NCBI GenBank assembly: GCA_027052485.1 | Contig: JALUFA010000042.1 | Span: 1-5,336 of the forward strand | DNA length: 5,336 bases | Source: Hydrogenothermaceae bacterium | Lineage (GTDB): Bacteria; Aquificota; Aquificia; Aquificales; Hydrogenothermaceae | Reading direction: 5' to 3' | Shown: one piece after another, positions 1 through 5,336 of the stretch | Position numbering within the stretch: position 1 is the first letter of the stretch | How the letters are laid out: the number at the start of each line of letters is the position of its first letter | Made by a program: the position numbers and the translations under genes | The notes under the pieces: model-generated | The model's input: only the letters and a program-made list of their open reading frames with translations | Databases searched by the model: none | Told to the model about the DNA's origin: nothing

Positions 1-1
1 T

Positions 2-469
2 AGAGGAACCTTTGGAATTCATGGAGATTTAAAGCTTGATATCTATCCTCCAAACTTCAAAATGCCAGAAAAAGTATATCTGAAAGACAAAGAAGGAAAC
101 TTTAAACCTCTGGAAGTTCACAGCTACTCTAAGAAAAAAGGTGTTATTAAGTTTAAAAATTACGAAGATAGAGAAAAGGCAAAAAAACTGACAAACCAGT
201 ACTTTTACGTTCCAAAGGAAAGCCTTCCTGAACTTGGGAAGGACGAGTACTACGAGTACCAGCTTTTAGATGCAGATGTTGAGTTTAACAGTAAGACGAT
301 AGGCAAGGTTGTAAAAGTGGATGATAGACTGTCTACGCCTTACCTTCTGATAAAATGCTCTGACGATAAGGTAAGACACCTTCCCTTTATCAGTGAGTTT
401 GTCAAAGAAGTAAAACCAGATGAAGGTAAAATCGTTATAACCCCTCCAGAAGGCTGGTTTTCCCTATAG
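2..469 (+). CDS. rimM: Ribosome maturation factor RimM, 5' end missing (off window)
   Basis: RimM binds ribosomal protein S19 and assists maturation of the 30S head in the cytoplasm. The reading frame is open to the left edge: the 20 codons before the first ATG (position 62) encode RGTFGIHGDLKLDIYPPNFK, which matches the conserved RimM N-terminal motif (G-T-x-G-x-x-G-x-L-K-V). The ATG at 62 is therefore internal, and the real start lies several codons upstream of the window. The 155 visible residues hold the RimM N-terminal barrel followed by a PRC-barrel domain. That second domain begins near the YYEYQLLDADV segment and ends with the typical PFI..FV..V and I.ITPPEGW pattern. Family proteins are about 160-180 residues, so only a few residues are missing. 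The gene ends in TAG at 467-469 and overlaps the convergent phosphatidyltransferase gene by 6 bp. trmD, the usual next gene, does not follow. The identification is confident from motif and length. Confidence 0.93.
   Translation, partial: RGTFGIHGDLKLDIYPPNFKMPEKVYLKDKEGNFKPLEVHSYSKKKGVIKFKNYEDREKAKKLTNQYFYVPKESLPELGKDEYYEYQLLDADVEFNSKTIGKVVKVDDRLSTPYLLIKCSDDKVRHLPFISEFVKEVKPDEGKIVITPPEGWFSL
439..461 (+). terminator. Weak hairpin at the 3' end of rimM, possible terminator
   Basis: The last rimM codons can fold into an imperfect stem: AACC (439-442) pairs with GGTT (456-459), and CCT (443-445) pairs with AGG (451-453). The loop is 5 nt with a 2-nt bulge. A short T run (458-461) follows, and a second T-rich stretch lies at 471-487 just past the stop. 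Because the next gene is convergent and overlaps, any terminator for the rimM transcript has to lie inside coding sequence. The stem is short and the T run is broken by CCC, so this is only a candidate. The opposite strand shows no U-run after this stem, so it would not serve the minus-strand operon. Confidence 0.22.
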
Positions 470-1048
470 CTTTTCTTTTGTGTTTTTGTAAACATGGATG
501 AGACGCTGTATTGCTGTTATAAGAGTTCCAGCAAATAAAACAACTATTCCAATCTCAACAAAACCAGTGATAAGGGCTACTATGAGTATTATTAATCTTT
601 CTGGTCTTTCAAAAAAACCAACTTTACAGTCAATTCCTAATCCTTCTGCCCTAGCTCTCTCATAACTTATCAAAAATGAAAATAAAATTGTAAACATAGT
701 TAGCCAGAACAAAAGGTCGTTTTCTTTAAAGTAGTAGGCTAAGGCAGCAAGGGGTATAAAGTCTGCTACACGGTCAACAGTAGAGTCCAAAAATGCTCCA
801 AAGCTGGAAACTTTATTGCTCCTTCTGGCTAACGCTCCATCTACAGCATCTAAAACCGAACCAACAGCTAGAACAACTCCAGCAATAAAAAATTTCCCCT
901 CTACTATAAAAACTCCAGAAAAAGCGGTTAGTAGCAATCCAAGTACTGTTATAAGGTTGGGAGAAACGTTTAACCTTTTTAAAAAATCTATAAAAGGCTG
1001 AATACTCTCTTCAAATGCCGGTTTTATGGTTTTAATAAATTGGCTCAT
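464..1048 (-). CDS. CDP-alcohol phosphatidyltransferase family membrane enzyme, probably phosphatidylinositol-phosphate synthase type
   Basis: This is an integral inner-membrane enzyme that moves a phosphatidyl group from CDP-diacylglycerol to an alcohol acceptor with release of CMP. The full family signature D-x2-D-G-x2-A-R-x8-G-x3-D-x3-D is present: D67, D70, G71, A74, R75, G84, D88 and D92. These aspartates bind the metal and the last is the usual catalytic base. About six hydrophobic helices are visible between residues 31 and 183, and 194 residues is normal for the family. After the signature comes ERARAEG (130-136) followed by FFERPERLI (145-153). From memory this resembles actinobacterial phosphatidylinositol-phosphate synthase and archaeal archaetidylinositol-phosphate synthase more than classical PgsA or PssA, so an inositol-phosphate acceptor is likely but unproven. 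The start is ATG at 1048, in a 4-bp ATGA overlap with trpF, with AAAGGAA (1054-1060) five bases upstream as ribosome binding site. It is the last gene of the run. Phosphatidylglycerophosphate synthase is the main alternative. Confidence 0.9.
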   Translation of the reverse strand: MSQFIKTIKPAFEESIQPFIDFLKRLNVSPNLITVLGLLLTAFSGVFIVEGKFFIAGVVLAVGSVLDAVDGALARRSNKVSSFGAFLDSTVDRVADFIPLAALAYYFKENDLLFWLTMFTILFSFLISYERARAEGLGIDCKVGFFERPERLIILIVALITGFVEIGIVVLFAGTLITAIQRLIHVYKNTKEKL

Positions 1049-1671
1049 CCCAGTTCCTTTACTGTATCAATAAACTTTTTTACCTTTTTTAAATCTTTTA
1101 TTCCTGGTGAAACTTCAAGTTTGGATGATGCATCAACTCCTATAGGTTTAAACTCTTCAATCAGTTCTTTTACATTTTCAGGTGAAAGCCCACCTGAGAG
1201 TATAAAGTTTCCTTTTGTGATTTCTTTTATCTTTTCTAATAGGTTTTTATCAATCTGCTTTCCAGTTCCACCATAAGCACTTTTTGAAAAAGCATCGACT
1301 AGAACAGTGTATCCTTCCTCATAAAACTTTTTTACTTCTCTTAGGGAGTTTTCGTCTTTCACCCTTACAGCTTTAAAAAGGTTTTCTCTATCAAACTGCT
1401 TTAAAAAGTTTATATCTTCATCTCCGTGAAACTGGACCTTATCAATAACATCTAGTAAAGTTTCAACCTGTTCTTTTGATGGGTTTACTACCACTGCAAC
1501 AACTTCAACGTCTAGGTCTGATAAAACATCTTTTATTTTTTTAATCTTTTCCAACGGCACATGGCGGGGACTTTTCTCAAAAAATATCACCCCAATGTGG
1601 GTAGTTCCCATCTGGGCTATCTTTCTTGCCTGCTCTTCGTCTGTTAAACCGCAAATTTTTATTATTTTCAT
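1045..1671 (-). CDS. trpF: Phosphoribosylanthranilate isomerase (TrpF)
   Basis: TrpF converts N-(5'-phosphoribosyl)anthranilate to CdRP (Amadori rearrangement), a cytoplasmic step of tryptophan synthesis. The 208-residue protein is a single (beta/alpha)8 barrel of normal length for a stand-alone TrpF. The first strand reads KICGLT with catalytic Cys7, and Asp126 in LVDAF is the general acid; both fall at the same numbers as in the Thermotoga enzyme. Arg36 in SPR sits where the anthranilate carboxylate is held. Other family marks are QFHGDE (80-85, usually QLHG), the phosphate-binding YGGTGK (133-138), LSGGLSPENV (158-167) and GVDASSKLE followed by SPGIKD (188-193). It is not fused to TrpC, and no other trp gene is in the window. 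Its ATG overlaps the stop of the LolB-like gene by 4 bp (ATGA), with only a weak GAG upstream, so translation probably depends on coupling. Confidence 0.96.
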   Translation of the reverse strand: MKIIKICGLTDEEQARKIAQMGTTHIGVIFFEKSPRHVPLEKIKKIKDVLSDLDVEVVAVVVNPSKEQVETLLDVIDKVQFHGDEDINFLKQFDRENLFKAVRVKDENSLREVKKFYEEGYTVLVDAFSKSAYGGTGKQIDKNLLEKIKEITKGNFILSGGLSPENVKELIEEFKPIGVDASSKLEVSPGIKDLKKVKKFIDTVKELG

Positions 1672-2255
1672 CTTAGCTCAGATAGCAGTATCTTTAGTAC
1701 TTTTTTATTGTCTTTTAAAATCTCTATTCTTCTAGGCTTACCGTTTTCATAAAAGTATTTTACTTGAAACTGCTTGTAAAATATTGTGTCGGTTTTTCCG
1801 TTTTTGTATTTTACCTTTACACCGTTGTTATAAACTGCTACTAAAGACTTATCTTCACAGTAAACTTTTTTTGGTTTTCCAAGTCTTACCTTTCCTGTTA
1901 AAAGCTGCTCCACTGATACTGGAACGTCAACGTGGAGAAGTTCTTTTACAAGTTCTTGTTGGTTTTGGGTACAGATGTTTTCACCTTTTAGGCTCAAGCA
2001 TATTTTTTCCTTAAATGAGCTTACCTCTCCCAGTTTTTGGCCAAATGGAGTAAACAGTTTTACAGATATTCCATTACTAAAATCTGCTTTAAAAAGAGCA
2101 GGTAGAACACCAAAGAGTACTGTTCCTTTAGCTTCTGATATTTTTTCTTTACTGCCGTTTATCTTTTCAAACTCTTTATAACAGTTTTTTTTCTTTACAC
2201 TACAGGCGTTAAAAAAGAAAACCAACCCTGATATAAGGAGCAACCTTAAAATCAT
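1668..2255 (-). CDS. LolB-like outer-membrane lipoprotein (putative)
   Basis: This 195-residue predicted lipoprotein starts with a short signal (R4, hydrophobic 5-16) ending FFNAC, so Cys18 would be lipidated. Phe at -3 is an imperfect lipobox. Ser follows the Cys and no Asp retention signal is present, which is compatible with outer-membrane sorting. The body is predicted mostly beta. It carries a LolB-like pattern: a strand LFTPFGQKLGEV (67-78), equivalent to the L.SPLG..LA.L strand of LolB, then a helix QQELVKELLHVDVPVSVEQL (99-118) leading to a LLTG turn, as in the LolB 'lPv..L..Wl.G' segment. The family accepts lipoproteins from LolA and inserts them in the outer membrane. The gene directly follows a TPR-protein gene, as lolB does in Pseudomonas and beta-proteobacteria, which supports the call. 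It overlaps both neighbours by 4-bp ATGA junctions. Besides Cys18 it has four cysteines (25, 86, 95, 133). Overall similarity to LolB is weak, so a LolB-fold lipoprotein with another role is possible. Confidence 0.62.
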   Translation of the reverse strand: MILRLLLISGLVFFFNACSVKKKNCYKEFEKINGSKEKISEAKGTVLFGVLPALFKADFSNGISVKLFTPFGQKLGEVSSFKEKICLSLKGENICTQNQQELVKELLHVDVPVSVEQLLTGKVRLGKPKKVYCEDKSLVAVYNNGVKVKYKNGKTDTIFYKQFQVKYFYENGKPRRIEILKDNKKVLKILLSELR

Positions 2256-3925
2256 TTTAGTCTTTCCAACTGTTTTTTGACCTTCTCGGTTATCCCTGCT
2301 TCTGGTTCTGTTTTCATTTCTTTTAAAAGTTTTAGAGATTTACTAAAGAGCTTTTTCGCTTTTTCTTTTTCTCCTAGCTTTAGTAAAACCATTCCATAGT
2401 GGTACAGGACTACTGGGTCGTCCTTCATCTTTTTGTACGCCTTTTCAAGGTACTCTTTTGCTTTTTTGTACTTCCCAAGCTTGTAAAGACCCCACCCATA
2501 ACTGTCAAGATAAGCTGGATTATCAGGAGCATACTCTAAGGCTTTTTTAACAAGCTTCAGTCCTTCTTTTACCTTTTCTCCCCTTATGATGTAGGAGTAG
2601 CCTAGATAGTTGAGGGCATCTGCAAAGTTTGGTCTAAGCTGGATGGCCTTCTTTAGATTTTTCTCTGTTTCTTTCCAGTTTCCAAGTTTATCGTAGTATA
2701 TGGCAAGCATAAAGTAGTTTACAGGGTCTTTAGGATTAAGCTTTATGGCCTCTTTTACAAGTTCAACGCTTTTTTTGGTGTTTCCTCTTTTATCCTCTAT
2801 ATCTGCCATCTCAAGTAGGATTTTGTAGTTTTGGGGATTGGAAAGGTAGATATCGTTTAGTACCTGTAGAGCTTTATCGTACTGTTTTAGGTTCACGTAA
2901 AGATTTGCAAGTTCCTCTTTTAGTTGCAGGTTGTCGGGAGCAAGCTTTATTGCCTTTTGTAGGTACTTTACGGCATTTTTTAAGTCTCCTTTATCGGCGT
3001 AGGCTTTTGCCAGTATTGAGTAATACTCCGGATTATCGCCAAGTTCAGGTTCAAGTTTTTTCAGTTTTTTTATAAACTCGGCTATCTTACCAATCCTTTC
3101 ATAGAGGAAAAAAGCTTTAAGCAGTATATCTTTCCCCTCTGGGTTTACCTGTAGCAGTTTATCTATTACCTGTTTTGCCTTTTGGTAGTTATCCTCAAGT
3201 ACGTAAAGCTGCAGGAGTCTTTGGAGAATTACTGGATTATCCCTGTACTTTTTTAAAGCGTGGAGATATATGTTTTCTGCCTTTTTTAACTGCCCTGTCT
3301 GCCTGTATAACTCTGCTAAAAGGATAAAAACCTTTGAGTTATAAGGGTCAAGTTCATAAGCTTTTTCTAATGTTTTTATAGCCTTAGGAATATCTCTGTC
3401 GTACAGTAGATATATCTTTGCAAGTTTATAGTAAACATCTGGGTTTTGGCTTTCTTTTGCCAGTTTCTCAAGGGTTTGTTTTGCCTTTTTTACATTCCCT
3501 TCCTGTATATAAGCTTCAACAAGGCTATCTAATATATGCTCGTTATCCGGAAACTTTTTTGCAGCTTCTAGTAGGAGCTTTTTTGCTTTTTTTGTTTCGT
3601 TGAGCTTGAGATACATATCTGAAACGTAGGTATAATCCTTAGATGACTGGAAGTTTTTTATATATTCACTTAGCAGCTGGTTTGTTTTTTTTAGATTGTT
3701 TTTGCGTAGGTATAACTGGATAAGGTCTTTGTAGATTTTCCTGTTTTTTCCTATCTCAGATTTTGCCTTTTCACAGTAGCCAACTGCTTTATTTAGCTCT
3801 TTTTGATAAAAGTAATACCGGCACTTCATATAGTCTGAGTACCCAGCATGACTGGTGCTTGTGGCGCAGCTCTGGGAAAAAATGACAAAAACTGTAGAGG
3901 CAACTAAACTAATCTTCTTTTTCAT
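2252..3925 (-). CDS. TPR-repeat protein, predicted secreted lipoprotein, LbcA-like
   Basis: This 557-residue protein is built almost entirely of tetratricopeptide repeats, about 15 of 33-36 residues from about 29 to 536. Clear units start near residues 162, 298, 332, 400, 434 and 469. TPR superhelices are protein-binding scaffolds. The N-terminus (KKK, then hydrophobic 6-16, ending FSQSC) looks like a lipoprotein signal with Cys20 as the lipidation site. Ser at -3 is non-canonical, so signal peptidase I cleavage is an alternative. Repeats 13-14 carry ALNYLGY (437-443) and AYLDSYGW (471-478), which I recognise from the TPR proteins encoded next to lolB in Pseudomonas and beta-proteobacteria. 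The Pseudomonas member LbcA is an outer-membrane lipoprotein of similar size that activates the protease CtpA against peptidoglycan hydrolases; the same role here is inference. The ATG at 3925 has AAGGAG five bases upstream and lies 17 bp inside the stress-protein gene. The 3' end overlaps the LolB-like gene by 4 bp. Confidence 0.85.
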   Translation of the reverse strand: MKKKISLVASTVFVIFSQSCATSTSHAGYSDYMKCRYYFYQKELNKAVGYCEKAKSEIGKNRKIYKDLIQLYLRKNNLKKTNQLLSEYIKNFQSSKDYTYVSDMYLKLNETKKAKKLLLEAAKKFPDNEHILDSLVEAYIQEGNVKKAKQTLEKLAKESQNPDVYYKLAKIYLLYDRDIPKAIKTLEKAYELDPYNSKVFILLAELYRQTGQLKKAENIYLHALKKYRDNPVILQRLLQLYVLEDNYQKAKQVIDKLLQVNPEGKDILLKAFFLYERIGKIAEFIKKLKKLEPELGDNPEYYSILAKAYADKGDLKNAVKYLQKAIKLAPDNLQLKEELANLYVNLKQYDKALQVLNDIYLSNPQNYKILLEMADIEDKRGNTKKSVELVKEAIKLNPKDPVNYFMLAIYYDKLGNWKETEKNLKKAIQLRPNFADALNYLGYSYIIRGEKVKEGLKLVKKALEYAPDNPAYLDSYGWGLYKLGKYKKAKEYLEKAYKKMKDDPVVLYHYGMVLLKLGEKEKAKKLFSKSLKLLKEMKTEPEAGITEKVKKQLERLK

Positions 3926-4805
3926 CTACTCTCCTTACAACTAGAACGGGCAATTCACTTTTTTCTACTACTTTTTGGGCTGTGTCTCCAAGAAATAGTC
4001 TCTCCAGTAGGGAAGTTCTTCTTTTCCCTATGAGAGTTAAGTCTGGCTTGTACTTATTTTGAAAGTTTAGAATAATCTCATCCGGTTTCCCCTGTGTAAG
4101 CTCAAAAAATGCAGATAAACCTTCCTGACTTAACTGCTGCACCAGCTCTTTTAAAAGTTCTTTTTTCTTTTCTAGAAGGTTAGATGATACCTTCTCAAGT
4201 AAAGAAAAAGAAACTGGTGTGTCAGCGTGGACGATGATTATCTCACTATCGGTTTTGTAGGCTATCTCCTTTGCCACCTCAAGGGCTTGTTTTGAGCTTT
4301 GATGAAAATCGTACCCTACAAGCTGTGTGTCAATCTTATCAAGTTTTTTACCTTTTACAACTAGAGTAGATACAGGAGATTTGTTTACGAGTTTGTCTGC
4401 GGTAGAACCTAGTAAGATTTTGTCAATTAACCCTTCCTTGTGTCCTCCAATAACCAGCAGGTCAGCTCTTATCTCTTTTAGTTTATCCAGTATTGTATCT
4501 ACGATAAGACCTACTTCAACAAACTTCTCTGCCTGTATTCCATCTTTTTGTAGTCTATTTACGTACTGTTCCAGTTTTTCATTGGCTTCCTTTTCTAACG
4601 TTTTTTCTATCTCAAGGAGTATTTCTAGCTCTTCAGCCTCTAACGTCCCATCGATATCAGAGCCAACGAAAGATGGGATTGGGGGTTCTATAACGGTAAT
4701 GAGGTTTACCTTTGCACCAAACAGTTTTGCAATAAAAGCGGCAGACTCAACTACCGCATCGGATATATTGCTAAAATCAACGCCAACAAGGATATTTTTA
4801 AACAT
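3909..4805 (-). CDS. Tandem-domain universal stress protein (two UspA domains)
   Basis: This 298-residue cytoplasmic protein consists of two consecutive UspA domains, about 1-151 and 160-292. Each begins with the family's first strand and Asp (ILVGVDFS with D10; QLVGYDFH with D166) and ends with a conserved strand (STLVVKG; VLVVRR). Usp proteins bind ATP or dimerise and are linked to stress and starvation survival; the substrate or partner cannot be read from sequence. The ATP-loop consensus G-x2-G-x9-G-(S/T) is imperfect in both halves. The first has G120, K123 in place of the second Gly, then G133-S134. The second has G260, R263 in place of the second Gly, then G273-D274. Domain 2 is thus least likely to bind ATP. 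The predicted charged helix 57-88 is long. The start ATG at 4805 comes three bases after the leuD stop, with AGGA (4812-4815) six bases upstream. The stop lies 17 bp inside the TPR gene. Confidence 0.93.
   Translation of the reverse strand: MFKNILVGVDFSNISDAVVESAAFIAKLFGAKVNLITVIEPPIPSFVGSDIDGTLEAEELEILLEIEKTLEKEANEKLEQYVNRLQKDGIQAEKFVEVGLIVDTILDKLKEIRADLLVIGGHKEGLIDKILLGSTADKLVNKSPVSTLVVKGKKLDKIDTQLVGYDFHQSSKQALEVAKEIAYKTDSEIIIVHADTPVSFSLLEKVSSNLLEKKKELLKELVQQLSQEGLSAFFELTQGKPDEIILNFQNKYKPDLTLIGKRRTSLLERLFLGDTAQKVVEKSELPVLVVRRVDEKED
3931..3936 (-). promoter_or_regulatory. Ribosome binding site of the TPR gene, inside the upstream gene
   Basis: AAGGAG lies five bases before the ATG at 3925 and within the last codons of the stress-protein gene. 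It fixes the start despite the 17-bp overlap. It is one of the two strongest Shine-Dalgarno sequences in the operon, suggesting that the TPR gene is translated well on its own and not only by coupling. Confidence 0.8.
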
Positions 4806-4808
4806 TTA

Positions 4809-5300
4809 TTATCCTACTTTTGATTTTGCGTACTCCATTAAGCCACCAACTTCCTGTATCTTTTTGAGGTCTTCTGGGAGAGGCTTTATTTTGTACTCTT
4901 TTCCCTTTGTTAGATTTCTAACGATACCTTTTTCAAGGTCTATTTCTAGCTCATCTCCCTCTTCAGCATCTTTTGCTATTTCTGGAGATTCAATAATAGT
5001 CATCCCAAGGTTAATTGCGTTTCTGTAAAAAATTCTTGCAAAAGATTCAGCGATGATTGCTGATACTTCGGCACCTTTTATAGCCAGTGGTGCGTGCTCC
5101 CTAGATGAACCACAACCAAAGTTTTTCCCACCTACGATGATATCTCCCGGTTGAACTTTGTTAGGAAACTCTGGGTCTGCATCCTCCATAACGTGTTTTG
5201 CAAGCTCTTTTGGGTCTGTAGTGATTAGGTATCTTGCAGGAATAATTTCATCAGTATTTATGTCATCTCCGAATTTCCAAACTTTTCCCTTTGTAGCCAA
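4809..5300 (-). CDS. leuD: 3-isopropylmalate dehydratase small subunit (LeuD)
   Basis: LeuD is the swivel-domain subunit that pairs with the Fe-S subunit LeuC to isomerise 2-isopropylmalate to 3-isopropylmalate in leucine synthesis. The family signature [10 protein letters not shown] is intact at 62-71, preceded by VGGKNF (56-61). [15 protein letters not shown] (10-24) and FYRNAINLG (91-99) are the other conserved blocks. At 163 residues it is the short form found in archaea and many thermophiles, not the ~200-residue enterobacterial form. The substrate loop reads YLITTD (24-29). The hydrophobic residue at 26 resembles isopropylmalate isomerases, whereas methanogen homoaconitase has Arg there, so leucine synthesis is favoured. 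The start is TTG (5298-5300), two codons after an in-frame TAA and behind a strong AGGAGG. The gene ends in two tandem TAA codons followed directly by the ATG of the stress-protein gene. leuC is not in the window. Confidence 0.94.
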   Translation of the reverse strand: MATKGKVWKFGDDINTDEIIPARYLITTDPKELAKHVMEDADPEFPNKVQPGDIIVGGKNFGCGSSREHAPLAIKGAEVSAIIAESFARIFYRNAINLGMTIIESPEIAKDAEEGDELEIDLEKGIVRNLTKGKEYKIKPLPEDLKKIQEVGGLMEYAKSKVG

Positions 5301-5308
5301 AGTTTAAT

Positions 5309-5314
5309 CCTCCT
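5309..5314 (-). promoter_or_regulatory. Strong ribosome binding site deciding the TTG start of leuD
   Basis: AGGAGG lies eight bases upstream of the TTG at 5298-5300. An in-frame TAA at 5304-5306 rules out any start further upstream, and the next in-frame ATG is at residue 38, past conserved sequence. The TTG is therefore the start. The remaining bases to the window edge (5315-5336) are AT-rich and include the 10-bp palindrome AGTTTAAACT (5323-5332). A promoter probably lies at or beyond the edge, but none can be assigned. Confidence 0.85.
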
Positions 5315-5336
5315 GTAAATTTAGTTTAAACTTAAT

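Noticed and set aside
380..463. Rho-independent terminator for the minus-strand operon inside rimM
   Set aside because: No stem followed by a U-run was found on the minus strand downstream of 464; the only stem there is not followed by U residues in that direction.
62..469. rimM starting at the ATG at 62
   Set aside because: The frame upstream (2-61) encodes conserved RimM N-terminal residues, so this Met is internal and the true start is off the window.
1040..1276. 78-codon plus-strand open frame over trpF, with similar ones at 816-1001, 1784-2181 and 3418-3603
   Set aside because: All lie opposite well-supported genes and show no motif; they are frame shadows.
2300..3860. Repetitive DNA or tandem repeat array
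   Set aside because: The periodicity of about 102 bp comes from degenerate protein-level TPR units; the DNA units are not near-identical.
4327..5028. 233-codon plus-strand open frame
   Set aside because: It is antisense to the stress-protein and leuD genes, Ser/Thr-rich low-complexity as expected from reversed Lys/Glu codons, with no recognisable domain.
5301..5336. Promoter or operator upstream of leuD (palindrome AGTTTAAACT, repeated AGTTTAA)
   Set aside because: Short AT-rich matches are expected by chance here, and any -35 region would lie at or beyond the window edge.

Overview
The window looks like a compact, AT-rich chromosomal segment from a thermophilic diderm bacterium. An Aquificota member (Hydrogenothermaceae, for example a Persephonella or Sulfurihydrogenibium relative) is the best guess. 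This rests on Lys/Glu/Ile-rich proteins, a very tight gene layout, a short LeuD of archaeal size and lipoproteins that imply an outer membrane. It is an inference from style, not a database match.

Layout: positions 2-469 (+) carry the 3' part of rimM, a ribosome maturation factor whose start lies off the left edge. It meets, tail to tail with a 6-bp overlap, a run of six genes that fills the rest of the window on the minus strand. In transcription order these are leuD (isopropylmalate isomerase small subunit), a tandem-domain universal stress protein, a 15-repeat TPR protein with a lipoprotein-like signal, a LolB-like lipoprotein, trpF (phosphoribosylanthranilate isomerase) and a CDP-alcohol phosphatidyltransferase. 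The run is nearly gapless: 3 bp, a 17-bp overlap, then three successive 4-bp ATGA stop/start overlaps. It therefore reads as one co-transcribed and probably translationally coupled unit. There is almost no intergenic DNA; the only non-coding stretch is the 36 bp upstream of leuD at the right edge, which holds its ribosome binding site.

How the genes fit together: leuD and trpF are housekeeping amino-acid genes (leucine, tryptophan) that stand apart from the rest of their pathways here. The centre of the run has an envelope theme. The TPR protein followed directly by a LolB-like lipoprotein repeats an arrangement known from Pseudomonas and beta-proteobacteria, where the TPR partner (LbcA in P. 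aeruginosa) is an outer-membrane lipoprotein that works with the periplasmic protease CtpA. The terminal lipid enzyme resembles the phosphatidylinositol-phosphate synthase branch of its family. No mobile element, RNA gene or CRISPR array was seen, and no convincing terminator. The most interesting points are the TPR/LolB-like pair outside Proteobacteria and the likely inositol-lipid role of the phosphatidyltransferase.
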